Of a stretch of DNA of 64,000 nucleotides, positions 28,714 to 37,473 are shown piece after piece. Origin of the DNA: Colwellia piezophila ATCC BAA-637 (GTDB lineage: Bacteria; Pseudomonadota; Gammaproteobacteria; Enterobacterales; Alteromonadaceae); NCBI RefSeq assembly GCF_000378625.1, contig NZ_KB905160.1:411619-475618 (forward strand), written 5' to 3'. Both the position numbers and the translations under genes were made by a program. The notes under the pieces were generated by a model. That model worked only from the letters and a program-made list of their open reading frames with translations, was not told the origin of the DNA and made no database searches. The number at the start of each line of letters is the position of its first letter. The first letter of the stretch is position 1.

Positions 28714-29409
28714 TTATTCACGAGGATCATAAAAACACAAATTGGCTTCATCTAATAGTTTAAATAAAGCCGTAGTGCTTTGAATTATGATTTTTTTATG
28801 TTGTATTTGAATCAACTCTTGCTGCTCAAGTTCTTTCAATACTTGATTAACTCTTGGTCTAGACAAACCGCAGATATCGCTAATTTTTTGCTGGCTCGCA
28901 TCAATTTCAATAAGGCTCAAATCATGCTTATTCAAAGGCAGTAAAGTTGCCAAACAATAAAGTACTCTAATATTTTTATTCGATAAGGCAATTATGGGTA
29001 CTTGCAGCCATTGAGGGATATTGTGAGCAGCAATATTAAGCAACCATTTATATATTAAGGGATGTGCATCAGCAATTTTTGTTAATCGGTCTTTAGGTAT
29101 ATACAATAATTCAACAGGCTCAATTTCATTTATCAATAAAAACGGGTGAGGTAATTGCATCAATGTTAAGCCACCAAACCAACCGTTCTGCTCAACAATA
29201 AAACTATATAGTGTATCCAAATTCCGCTGGGGCAGAGAAAAAGAAAACCGACCTTTTTTCAGGTAAATAAGCCCTGAAAAATTAAAAAAACCGGTCGTTA
29301 GTTTAACTTTTTCCAGTGTTGTTGTTTTGAAATCTTCCTCTTCAAAATAATTAAGCAACTGCGGTGGTATATCCTGTAATAAGGTATTTGAAGAACGTGT
29401 ACTTGTCAT
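28714..29409 (-). CDS. Crp/Fnr-type transcriptional regulator
   Basis: 231 aa. A cyclic-nucleotide-binding-like jelly roll occupies about residues 20-130 (LIYLKKGRFSFSLP, GWFGGLTLM, VELLYIPKDRL) and a winged helix about 150-210 (ASQQKISDICGLSRPRVNQVLKELEQQELI). There is no Fnr cysteine cluster at the N-terminus, and the phosphate-binding residues of Crp are not conserved, so the effector is open. I start at 29409 because AGGGA lies 7 nt upstream; starting at 29532 would add 41 basic residues and overlap the divergent gene. It probably regulates that divergent gene pair. Confidence 0.85.
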   Translation of the reverse strand: MTSTRSSNTLLQDIPPQLLNYFEEEDFKTTTLEKVKLTTGFFNFSGLIYLKKGRFSFSLPQRNLDTLYSFIVEQNGWFGGLTLMQLPHPFLLINEIEPVELLYIPKDRLTKIADAHPLIYKWLLNIAAHNIPQWLQVPIIALSNKNIRVLYCLATLLPLNKHDLSLIEIDASQQKISDICGLSRPRVNQVLKELEQQELIQIQHKKIIIQSTTALFKLLDEANLCFYDPRE

Positions 29410-29509
29410 GATTTTCCCTAAAGTGTTCGGCAAGGAACATATTCCCATATTAATACAATCTACAATACTTATCCTTTTTAATCGAATGATATAGTTCTGC
29501 AATTTTACG

Positions 29510-29947
29510 ATGAGCATTTTACTAACAAACACTATCGAAGCTACGGATAATAGAAAGACTTTATCTCAACATGGTAGCTATTCAATAACCATTCATAATC
29601 AATTTCTCACCGTAAAGGCCTATGATGCATGGAATATAGAAACGGCTATTTCATGTTTTAAAGAATTTAAAGTTCAAGCTGAAAAACTGAAACATAAAAG
29701 TTGGTCATCCCTAATCGACTTAACACATTGGGAGTTAGGGCCGCCAGAAATGCTAAATGAAATGAAAAAATTAAATATATGGTTAGAAAAAAACAATCAA
29801 AAATTTGAAGCGGTAATTGTAAAAAACTCTGTTCAAGAACACCTTCTTGAAGTTTCACATATAACATTTAGTAATACTCAATCTAACTTCTTTGACAATC
29901 ATAATGATGCTTTGTCTTGGTTATCAAACTCACAAGAGAATATATAA
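29510..29947 (+). CDS. SpoIIAA-like (STAS-fold) protein
   Basis: 145 aa, soluble. The pattern GSYSITIHNQFLTVKAYDAWNIETAISCFKEFKVQAEKL..WSSLIDLTHWELGPPEMLNEMKKLNIWLEKN fits the SpoIIAA-like/STAS family (beta-alpha-beta with long amphipathic helices), usually lipid- or protein-binding. Divergent from the Crp-like regulator with a 100-bp intergenic region, and overlapping the next gene by one base (TAATG), so it is the first gene of a two-gene operon. Function not known. Confidence 0.7.
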   Translation: MSILLTNTIEATDNRKTLSQHGSYSITIHNQFLTVKAYDAWNIETAISCFKEFKVQAEKLKHKSWSSLIDLTHWELGPPEMLNEMKKLNIWLEKNNQKFEAVIVKNSVQEHLLEVSHITFSNTQSNFFDNHNDALSWLSNSQENI

Positions 29948-30156
29948 TGAAAGAAACGGCAAGCCTGGTGCTAATTTTAATTTTCGCTGGCGTCTACTCT
30001 GGTGCTATGAGTATTGCCGCAGCAGTCATATTTATGATCATAGGAGGAGGACCGTTAATCTATTTGGCTTGGATTCAAGAAAAGAAAGAAAAACTAAAAA
30101 ATAAAGAACTAATCATAATGCGAAAGGAAAGGTTAGCTAGACGCAACCTAAATTAA
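29947..30156 (+). CDS. Small membrane protein, 69 aa
   Basis: Starts at the ATG fused to the preceding stop (TAATG at 29945-29949). One long hydrophobic region with a Gly-rich break (LVLILIFAGVYSGAMSIAAAVIFMIIGGGPLIYLAW, probably two helices) and a strongly basic Lys/Arg/Glu tail. Coupled to the SpoIIAA-like gene, so the two products may interact at the membrane. No family recognised. Confidence 0.6.
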   Translation: MKETASLVLILIFAGVYSGAMSIAAAVIFMIIGGGPLIYLAWIQEKKEKLKNKELIIMRKERLARRNLN

Positions 30157-30692
30157 GAACAGCTAAAAATTGTTATTAATTGTGTAGCACGTTGTCAGAC
30201 AAATAATGATACCAAGGCTGCCTTCTTGGCAAAATAGCATTTCCCTCTAAAATATAATTACTTTTTAATAAATTTGTAAATTGATCTACCTCACTATGTG
30301 CCCCAGAGCACCATAGAATCATTAATTTTCAGTACACATAATCATGTTAATTAGTAATAATCAAATGTCCGTCTTCGGTATTTTCAATCAAGTTTGAGCT
30401 TTAATCATTCAAGATGAAAGTTTAGAACAACTTCGATATCTAATATTAAGGGGCTTGTAAGATCAAATGTCTCCAGTGGAACATATTCAAACGGCAGTTA
30501 TGCGGAAAAGTTACATATAATTAGAAGATGCTTGAGGGGCTGTTGGACGCTGTGAATTCAATCGGTGAATGCAGACATAACCAAGCAAAACTTTAAGGCG
30601 AATGTCTTACCTTTACACTTTAATGCGCATAATAATGTAAATCACCACACTTTACTGCGCTTTGTTATGACAACTTGGCCAATAACGTTAAC
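30157..30692. other. Intergenic, no gene seen
   Basis: About 535 bp between convergent genes. Stops in all frames; no terminator with a good T tract, no tRNA. The sequence is less AT-biased than other gaps and may be a decayed gene, but I could not match it to a family. Confidence 0.4.
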
Positions 30693-31673
30693 TTATTTAA
30701 AGCAAAATACCTGATTAAATAGCTCCGTTACCACGAAGTGCTGTGGATCATTTCGCCATTTTTTTTCAATGGTTACTAATCCAAACGAGGTTAAAAAACG
30801 TTGTAAAAATCGTAAAGAGTAAGCGTGAGTAGCTTGAACATAGGGGTTGTCATGAGTTGATTCAGCAAAGTCGTCAACCACCATTGGGAAGCTGTCAATA
30901 ATGTGTTCAGCGAATTGATTGGTGGTTAATGACTGCTTTTTCAGCTGTTGCAGTTGAATGAGGGCGAAGCTGGTTGTTTGTGCAAATAACGGTACCTCAG
31001 GGTAGCCATCTTGATAAGCCCAGTTGTATTGTTGGGTATAAAAATCAAATAACCGCTGATATATTTGCACACTATTGAGTATTGTTCCTTTTTTTGTGAG
31101 GGAATAATGCTGTTTTTGGTATTTAATCACGCCAATGTCGGTCAGAAACATTCTAGCTAGTAGCAGGCAGTCAAAGTTATCTTCTCTATTTACTTTAACA
31201 AAGCTATGACACAAACCTAATGCCGTAAGTTGCTCGCTGGTTTCTGCGTAAATTTGTTTAACAATAACCTGTGGTAAGTTGCCCTTGGCGGTCGCTTTGA
31301 TTGGCGCTGCAGCGAGCGAATTCATTAAACATCGAGCAACGCGGATGATCGGACTTTGTTCAATTAACCTCTCATCTATTTGTGGTTGCCAACCTAGCAA
31401 TTGCTGATCTTCAAGCGGAAAATTCAGTAAAAGGTGCATTTGGGTTGGCGATAACCCATGAAATTCATCGCGAGCTTGGTTATTTTGTTGAGTAACTTGT
31501 TGATCCATAAAGCTCTGCATTTCGTCAAGGGAGCCAAAATTTTGCTCTGCCATTGCCGCACTTAGTTGTGAAGTAACTTGCGCAGCAGAGGGTTGAATGC
31601 TTAACAGGCAACATTTTTTATACTTTTTACCGCTGCCACAATGACAAGGATCGTTACGAGATAGTTTACTCAT
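30693..31673 (-). CDS. SEC-C zinc-finger protein
   Basis: 326 aa. A SEC-C metal-binding motif is at the extreme N-terminus (NDPCHCGSGKKYKKCC, residues 7-22), as at the C-terminus of SecA where it binds zinc and SecB. The remainder is a helical domain of ~290 residues with no clear motif (GQPQIDER, LTKKGTIL, FPMVVDDFAE). SEC-C fused to unknown helical parts is frequent in bacterial proteins of unknown role. The gene overlaps the upstream 63-aa frame by 8 bp, suggesting co-translation. Confidence 0.8.
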   Translation of the reverse strand: MSKLSRNDPCHCGSGKKYKKCCLLSIQPSAAQVTSQLSAAMAEQNFGSLDEMQSFMDQQVTQQNNQARDEFHGLSPTQMHLLLNFPLEDQQLLGWQPQIDERLIEQSPIIRVARCLMNSLAAAPIKATAKGNLPQVIVKQIYAETSEQLTALGLCHSFVKVNREDNFDCLLLARMFLTDIGVIKYQKQHYSLTKKGTILNSVQIYQRLFDFYTQQYNWAYQDGYPEVPLFAQTTSFALIQLQQLKKQSLTTNQFAEHIIDSFPMVVDDFAESTHDNPYVQATHAYSLRFLQRFLTSFGLVTIEKKWRNDPQHFVVTELFNQVFCFK

Positions 31674-31857
31674 TTAATAAAATACCATTTGGTACTGAGT
31701 CCATAGCAATTTCAATAAGTCGGGTTAAGAAACGAGATAACCAAGTTGCAGCTTCACCAGCTTCCACTGAACGTTCACCAACATGGAACGTTTCTCTATC
31801 TAAGTTTTGCTCAACTAATTGGGTAATTAGCTGCTCATAGATACCCGTAGTGTTCAT
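31666..31857 (-). CDS. 63-aa protein, possibly a truncated helicase N-terminus
   Basis: Begins MNTTGIYEQLITQLVEQNLDR and continues with two amphipathic helices (EAGEAATWLSRFLTRLIEIAMDS). The opening GIYEQLIxxL resembles the N-terminus of DUF3427-type phospholipase-D/DEAD helicases, from memory of that family, so this may be a remnant of a much larger gene whose body was replaced by the SEC-C gene. Alternatively it is a genuine small partner of the SEC-C protein, since they overlap by 8 bp. Shine-Dalgarno AAGGGA lies 7 nt upstream. Confidence 0.5.
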   Translation of the reverse strand: MNTTGIYEQLITQLVEQNLDRETFHVGERSVEAGEAATWLSRFLTRLIEIAMDSVPNGILLNE

Positions 31858-32159
31858 GAAAATCCCTTTTTTAGCGTTATGGGCTAGTAGAGTAACTAAA
31901 AAAATTGAAAGTTACAGGTTTTTATCAGTGGCTTAGCTCATTAGTTAATGACTACCAAGGTACTCACATAAATGCTGGACTCAGTAAATAGCTAAAGTTC
32001 CAATAAGCTGAGTCAATAATAGTTATTCGTAACAATACTTTTATTATCAAGGCGATAGTCACTATAATATCTCATTATTAATTTAGTTTTATTGCTGTTT
32101 TATCAATTGATAAAATAGTAGGTGTAATTGAAAGCCAGCCTCAGAGTGTCATCATCATC
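31858..32159. other. Intergenic between divergent genes, no gene seen
   Basis: 302 bp of AT-rich DNA that must hold the promoters of the 63-aa/SEC-C pair and of the MFS gene. I cannot define them with confidence. A TCATCATCATCATGA run (32148-32162) overlaps the MFS start. Confidence 0.4.
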
Positions 32160-33338
32160 ATGATTGAAGTAAAAACAGCTGCTTACCGCCGTGCTAGCTT
32201 TGCGTTAGCGTTAGGCTCTTTCCTTGTGTTTTGTAATTTGTACATGTTCCAACCCATGTTGCCATTGATGGCTGAAAAATTTAACGCCAGTGCGATTGAA
32301 ATTAATTGGTTGCTTGCGTCATGCACATTAATGTTAGCGCTTACTCTTGTTCCGTGGGCTGTAGGCTCAGAAATTATTGGCCGTCGTAAAGTGATGATGC
32401 TGAGTCTTTTCTTATTGCCATTTACCGGCATGGCCATGTTGCTAACCGATTCATTAATAATGTTAACGTTAACGCGAGGGGTAATGGGTATTGCGCTTGC
32501 GGGGTTTGTTGCCGTTGCTGTGGCATATATGGCTGAAGAGTTCACCCAAAAAGCATTTATGATTGCCGTTGGTGGTTATATTAGTGCAAATTCATTAGGC
32601 GGTATTGCCGGGCGTTTATACGGCGGTTTTGCCACTGAATATTGGGGATGGGATATAGCCGTTATTGGGATGGCTATTGCCAGTTTAGTTGGCGCGTTAT
32701 TAGTGAGCCGACTGTTGCCTGAACAACAATGTTTTACCCCTCAAAGAGGGCAGTTTCGTAACCATAATAAGCGTGTCATTGGTCATTTAAAACAGCGTGA
32801 ATTATGGCTTGCTATGCTTATTGGTGGTTTAAACTTTGCGTTAATTGTTAATCTTTATACGGTAATGGGGTTCCGTCTTATCGCGCCTCCGTATTCACTG
32901 TCTATCAGCTTAACGTCGATGATTTTTCTGTGCTATTTAAGCGGTACTATTTCGGCAAAACTAAGCGGTCGTTGGAGCCAACATTACAGCCCAATAAAGG
33001 GCATGGTGTTAGGTACAACGGTAAGTGCATTAGGTATGTGGATAGCCGTTTATGATTCATTGTATGCAATGGTTGTTGGTTTATTACTTATTGGCTCAGG
33101 CGCTTTTTTCACGCACTCACTTGCCTATGCCTGGATAAGTCAGAAAGCGAAAATAGCGAAAGCAACCGCAACGGCATTATACCTTGTGCACTATTATATT
33201 GGTGGCAGCTTAGGTGGTTTTTACTTAATTGCCTGCTGGCAATATGGCGCTTGGTATGGGGTGCTTGCAGGTGGCATGGTATTATATGGCTTAATTTACC
33301 TATTATGTTGGCGCTTACATCGCCATGCGTGTTCATAG
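32160..33338 (+). CDS. MFS transporter (YnfM-like exporter)
   Basis: 392 aa with 12 predicted transmembrane helices. The MFS signature between helices 2 and 3 is GSEIIGRRKVMML, and the NLYMFQPMLPLMAEKFNAS opening is typical of the YnfM/arabinose-efflux subgroup. Inner-membrane proton-coupled exporter; substrate unknown. It ends 75 bp before the binding-protein gene of the ABC importer, so possible read-through exists, but it is not obviously part of that operon. Confidence 0.88.
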   Translation: MIEVKTAAYRRASFALALGSFLVFCNLYMFQPMLPLMAEKFNASAIEINWLLASCTLMLALTLVPWAVGSEIIGRRKVMMLSLFLLPFTGMAMLLTDSLIMLTLTRGVMGIALAGFVAVAVAYMAEEFTQKAFMIAVGGYISANSLGGIAGRLYGGFATEYWGWDIAVIGMAIASLVGALLVSRLLPEQQCFTPQRGQFRNHNKRVIGHLKQRELWLAMLIGGLNFALIVNLYTVMGFRLIAPPYSLSISLTSMIFLCYLSGTISAKLSGRWSQHYSPIKGMVLGTTVSALGMWIAVYDSLYAMVVGLLLIGSGAFFTHSLAYAWISQKAKIAKATATALYLVHYYIGGSLGGFYLIACWQYGAWYGVLAGGMVLYGLIYLLCWRLHRHACS

Positions 33339-33413
33339 TTAGCTGGTGTTTTTGTTACCATCATCTAACCAGTTCCGCTATAATCACCAGCTCCGTATTC
33401 TACGTCGTTTATT

Positions 33414-34256
33414 ATGAAATATTTATTATTGTGCTGTCTGTTATTCGTTAGTTCAATTAATGCTCAAACCTTTACGTTTACTGCGATCCCCGATGAAGAT
33501 GAAAGCCGTCTGCGCAGTCGCTTTGACAAAGTGGCGTTGTACCTGACTGAGCAATTAGGCGTCGATGTTAAATACCTCCCCGTTAAGTCTTACAGTGCTG
33601 CGATTAGTGCTTTTCGCAACAATCAGGTTCAGCTCGCTTGGTTTGGTGGCTTGTCAGGAGTCAAAGCGCGACATCTGGTTGAAGGTTCTCGAGCTATTGC
33701 TCAAGGTTATGAAGATCAATTCTTTAAAACCTATTTTATCGCCCATCATTCAACGGGGCTGACCGAGCAAGCACAACTCAATAAAGATATCGCGAAATTT
33801 ACTTTTACCTTTGGATCGAAAGGCTCGACATCTGGTCGCTTAATGCCTGAGAATTTCATCCGACAAACGTTTGGAAAATCACCCAATAAAGTGTTTAAAC
33901 GGGTCGGCTTTAGTGGTGATCACAGCCGAACTATTGCGCAAGTTCAGTCGGGTGCATGGCAAATAGGGGCCGTTAATTACAAGGTTTGGCATAACGAGCT
34001 TAACGCTGGAAAAATCGATCTCTCAAAAATCAAGGTCATTTGGACCACCCCAACTTATCCTGATTATCAATGGACTATCCGTGGCGATGTCGACCAACAG
34101 TTTTCACCTGATTTTAGTCAGCGAGTGCAAAAGGCGTTACTCGATATGTCGGAGCCATCATTACTAGCAAGTTTTCCACGCCAAAAATTTGTCCCAGCAA
34201 CTAATGATGATTACCAACCGATTAAGCTTGTTGCAAAGGCTATTAAGTTGCTATGA
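33414..34256 (+). CDS. PhnD-type binding protein, putative selenate importer
   Basis: 280 aa with a signal peptide (residues 1-18, cleaved after INA). Fold and wording match PhnD-type phosphonate/phosphite/selenate binding proteins; the stretch TAIPDEDESRLRSRFDKVALYL, PVKSYSAAISAFRNNQVQLAWFGGLSG and AQGYEDQFFKTYFIA is that of the subgroup annotated as putative selenate ABC transporter binding protein. Mature protein is periplasmic. Overlaps the ATPase gene by 4 bp. The selenate assignment comes from family naming only; a phosphonate-like oxyanion is possible. No selenium genes lie nearby. Confidence 0.8.
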   Translation: MKYLLLCCLLFVSSINAQTFTFTAIPDEDESRLRSRFDKVALYLTEQLGVDVKYLPVKSYSAAISAFRNNQVQLAWFGGLSGVKARHLVEGSRAIAQGYEDQFFKTYFIAHHSTGLTEQAQLNKDIAKFTFTFGSKGSTSGRLMPENFIRQTFGKSPNKVFKRVGFSGDHSRTIAQVQSGAWQIGAVNYKVWHNELNAGKIDLSKIKVIWTTPTYPDYQWTIRGDVDQQFSPDFSQRVQKALLDMSEPSLLASFPRQKFVPATNDDYQPIKLVAKAIKLL

Positions 34257-34939
34257 CACAAGATTGTCCGACAGTGTTTAATATAACCAATCAAGCCATT
34301 GGATTTAAAAATCACCCAATATTTTCTAATCTCAGTTTAATGATTAAACAGGGTGAGAAGGTCGCCATTGTCGGGACCAGTGGCAGTGGTAAGTCAACCC
34401 TACTAAATTACCTGTATCAGTGCCGCAGTGTCGATGTTGCCTATTGCCCGCAAAAATCGATGCTGGTCGACACGCTGAGTGTTTACCATAATATTTACAT
34501 GGGAATACTCAACCAACATGGATTTTTTTATAATTTCATTAATTTGATCCGACCATTTCCGCTGCATAAAACCCGAGTTGAACAGCTAACCCGACGGTTA
34601 GGACTCACTGGATTACTTTTTAAATCAATTGATAAGTTATCGGGAGGCCAGCAGCAACGATGTGCCATCGGCAGGGCACTTTATCAACAACTGCCAATAT
34701 TTATCGGTGATGAACCATTCTCAGGCTTAGACCCAAAACAAAGCGTTGAACTATTAAAGGCGATTAAGGGTCAACATCAAACCGTTGTTGTTGCGCTGCA
34801 TAATAAAGAAATGGCCCTCAATCAGTTTGATCGGATTATTGGTATAAAGGACGGGGCTATCGCCTTTGATACCCCGGCTACTGAGGTAAGTTCCGAGCAA
34901 TTGGATCTGATATATCACCGCATAGAACACAGTGAATAA
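34253..34939 (+). CDS. ABC importer ATP-binding subunit
   Basis: 228 aa. Walker A GTSGSGKS (41-48), signature LSGGQ (129-133), Walker B IFIGDE (149-154), switch His in VVALHNKE. A PhnC-like NBD powering the importer, at the cytoplasmic face, paired with the downstream double permease. Overlaps both neighbours (4 bp and 8 bp), so the three genes form a tightly coupled operon. Confidence 0.9.
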   Translation: MTQDCPTVFNITNQAIGFKNHPIFSNLSLMIKQGEKVAIVGTSGSGKSTLLNYLYQCRSVDVAYCPQKSMLVDTLSVYHNIYMGILNQHGFFYNFINLIRPFPLHKTRVEQLTRRLGLTGLLFKSIDKLSGGQQQRCAIGRALYQQLPIFIGDEPFSGLDPKQSVELLKAIKGQHQTVVVALHNKEMALNQFDRIIGIKDGAIAFDTPATEVSSEQLDLIYHRIEHSE

Positions 34940-36422
34940 CCACGTTATGATCACTGTTGACACCACTGCACGAAAGTATCGACTCATCAGCTTGTTTATC
35001 GCAAGCTTGGGTATTCTCACGTTATTGATGGCGGACATTGAAATCAGTGCAACGGATCCAATGGATGAGTTGTTAGCAATTTTAGCAGGGTTTATTAGTC
35101 CAGATCTTAGTCAAATCGACTATTTAGCCGAAGCACTACTAACCACGGTTTCTTTTGCGGTGGTCGGAATTAGCATCGCCGCGACGCTTGGGATTTTTCT
35201 GGCACCTTTACATCATCTGCCATTGATTAGCCATTTTTGTGCCTTTATTCGCTCAATTCACGAGTTATTTTGGGCATTGATATTTTTGCAAATGTTCGGA
35301 TTATCTTCTATTACCGGTGTCTTGGCGATTGCCATACCCTACACGGGAATATTTGCCCGAGTTTATAGCGATATTCTGGAGCAAAGCCCACTGGATCGTC
35401 GCCATTGGATTAATGACACTAGCCTCAGTGTTTGGCTTTATAGCTGTATTATTCCCTGTTGGGCTGCGATTGCACAATATACTCGCTACCGTTTCGAATG
35501 TGGACTGCGCAGTGCCGCGATATTAGGATTCATCGGGCTGCCAACCTTGGGTTATTATCTTGAAACTGCATTTTCGCAAGGACAATATAACCAAGCCGCG
35601 GGGTTGTTATTGTTGTTCTTTGCCATGATAGCGACGTTAAAATGGTGGCTTAATATCCGCCTAGTATTGGTCTACCTCATTGCGGCCATCGTCTATTTAC
35701 CTTGGCAGTCACAGCTTGAGTTTAAATACCTAGTGCGTTTTATCACTCAAGATATTGTGCCACAGCCATTGCTTGAGCCTACGCTTAATCTAAGTCACTT
35801 AAGTCAGTGGTTTGGCGATTTAGTATCAGGTCAAATTCTACCAGGGATTGGGGCTAGCTTATTACTTAGTGTTAGTGCGTTGCTGTGTTGCGGCGTGATA
35901 GCGCTGTTAACTTGGCCGCTGGCCTCTAGAGCAATTCTTGGTCGTGGTTATATATTGGGGCACGGTTTATTAATCGTCATGCGCTCGACGCCAGAAATTA
36001 TCCTGGCTTTTGTGATTATGCTAATCATTGGCCCGTCAATGCTGCCTGCAATATTGGCATTGGCCCTGCATAATGGCGCAATTATTGGTTATTTGTTGGC
36101 ACATCGCGCCGATAAACTCCCGCGGCGAGTCGATCGACCTAACGGTTTAAATTTGTGGGCTTATGAGCTCCAGCCACAGATATATCCAAGCTTTATCAGC
36201 CTGATTTTCTATCGCTTTGAAGTCATATTGCGTGAAAGTGCCATTTTAGGGATGCTTGGGGTCACCACGCTCGGTTTTTATATTGATTCAGCCTTTGAAG
36301 CACTATTTTTTGATGTCGCCTTGATCTTAATTTTAGTGACCGCCGCACTTAATATGTTGGTCAATAGCATCTCACTCCGTTTAAGACGTTATTTAGCGTT
36401 AGATCGTATCCTAACCGCTTAA
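34932..36422 (+). CDS. ABC importer permease, fused PhnE-like double domain
   Basis: 496 aa, twice the usual PhnE length (about 260). Two binding-protein-dependent permease domains: the first has the EAA-like loop around residues 190-205 (ECGLRSAAILGFIGLPTLGYYLE), the second around 430-450 (FEVILRESAILGMLGVTTLGFYID). This tandem form gives the two membrane halves from one gene. Start is GTG at 34932 inside the ATPase stop region; ATG at 34947 is the alternative. Last gene of the operon. Confidence 0.88.
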   Translation: MNNHVMITVDTTARKYRLISLFIASLGILTLLMADIEISATDPMDELLAILAGFISPDLSQIDYLAEALLTTVSFAVVGISIAATLGIFLAPLHHLPLISHFCAFIRSIHELFWALIFLQMFGLSSITGVLAIAIPYTGIFARVYSDILEQSPLDRRHWINDTSLSVWLYSCIIPCWAAIAQYTRYRFECGLRSAAILGFIGLPTLGYYLETAFSQGQYNQAAGLLLLFFAMIATLKWWLNIRLVLVYLIAAIVYLPWQSQLEFKYLVRFITQDIVPQPLLEPTLNLSHLSQWFGDLVSGQILPGIGASLLLSVSALLCCGVIALLTWPLASRAILGRGYILGHGLLIVMRSTPEIILAFVIMLIIGPSMLPAILALALHNGAIIGYLLAHRADKLPRRVDRPNGLNLWAYELQPQIYPSFISLIFYRFEVILRESAILGMLGVTTLGFYIDSAFEALFFDVALILILVTAALNMLVNSISLRLRRYLALDRILTA

Positions 36423-36562
36423 TGTCCTTAAAATTTTTGTGATAAGTAAATAACACCACCGCAAAGTAGTAATTAGCAGTAACCAAGCCCGTAGTAGAGG
36501 TTTGGTTAGATAACTGTAGCGGTAAACTTCATTTGGATACTGCGACCTGTCGCAATCAGTGA

Positions 36563-36715
36563 TTATGACGCTGGGGTATAGGTTTTATCACCTAGATTAG
36601 TCGCTTCAAGACTGATCATCATCATGTCATCGTCGCCAAAATAACTGCCGAGGGCTAAGTTAACTGTACCCCAACCAGCGAAATTTGACTCAATGCACCA
36701 CTTTGCTAAAAAGGT
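36563..36715 (-). pseudogene. TonB-dependent receptor C-terminal remnant
   Basis: The minus strand reads SNFAGWGTVNLALGSYFG, DDDMMMISLEATNLGDKTYTPAS and stop: the last two beta-strands of a TonB-dependent receptor barrel, with the family's GWxTVNL and NLxDKxYxPA patterns. An in-frame TAA is just upstream, at about 36726, and no further receptor sequence is found. The gap 36423-37167 contains otherwise only AT-rich DNA and the operator at 36982. Confidence 0.7.
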
Positions 36716-36981
36716 GGCAGAAGGTATTTAACTTAGTATGTGTAATGCCTTTTTAGTTATTTTGGCCATTTATTCTCCGCTAATTATTTATCTACTATTC
36801 CTACTTAAAAATTTATTAGTAAATTGAGATGCTGCTTTATTAAGTTGGTTATTATTTATAAACATTAAAATATTTAATGCTTGCTCCTATGGTGAATCAC
36901 TGTGATTAAAATAAATTCTTTATTAAATAACCTAGTTAGCTAGGTCATGATATTTATTATTAAATTGCTAAAAACCTAGTC

Positions 36982-37009
36982 TCTGTTATTTTAAATATAA
37001 AAATACAGA
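36982..37009. promoter_or_regulatory. Candidate operator of the sugar cluster
   Basis: A 28-bp near-palindrome beginning TCTGT and ending ACAGA with an A/T centre (TTAAATATAAAAA). It lies 158 bp upstream of the first catabolic gene. 22 of 28 positions match 48339-48364 upstream of the TonB receptor, including the TCTGT end, the 13-nt centre and ACA. Probably a site for the GntR regulator at 47181; inferred. Confidence 0.6.
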
Positions 37010-37167
37010 ATTTCATTGACCGAAATTAAAAATAGTGGTTAAATTAAAAATCGGTATTTAAAGGGTATTAATAAATATAACGTAGTTGTATTTTAAGTAT
37101 TCATTGGCGTGCACCGCAGTAAATCAGGTGTAGTAGCCTTATAGAAGAATCTAATTAGGACGTTAAA

Positions 37168-37473
37168 ATGATAAACAGACATTTTGTATTATTGAACCAG
37201 AGCGACAATGTTTTTGTCTGCTGTGAGCAGTTGCTTGCAGGCGCTTCAACAACATTAGAAGAAGTCAGTGTCTCAATGAACGTTGATATAACGGTAGGCC
37301 ATAAGATTGCTAGACAAGCAATTTCTCAAGGTGACAAAATTATTAAATATGGTGTGTCTATTGGCTCTGCAACTGAAGATATTGCCTTTGGTGACCATGT
37401 TCACATGCACAATATGAAAAGTGATTATATTGCCAGTCACACTCGTCAAAGTAGAGTAGGAGAAGAGTCATGA
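37168..37473 (+). CDS. UxaA-type dehydratase, N-terminal SAF subunit
   Basis: 101 aa, a SAF domain like the N-terminus of altronate dehydratase UxaA (INRHFVLLNQSDNVFVCCEQL, VDITVGHKIARQAISQGDKIIKYGVSIGSATEDI, GDHVHMHN). The Lys/His-rich end matches the family's GxHVHxHN. In E. coli UxaA this domain and the catalytic domain are one ~495-aa protein; here it is separate from, and overlaps by 4 bp, the next gene, so the two form the split enzyme. Opens the operon. Preceded by AGGACG 8 nt upstream. Confidence 0.85.
   Translation: MINRHFVLLNQSDNVFVCCEQLLAGASTTLEEVSVSMNVDITVGHKIARQAISQGDKIIKYGVSIGSATEDIAFGDHVHMHNMKSDYIASHTRQSRVGEES

Noticed and set aside
30580..30692. Possible integron attC-like structure
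   Set aside because: The sequence has AACAAAGCGC-like and GTTATG pieces, but the core sites and arms do not pair convincingly.
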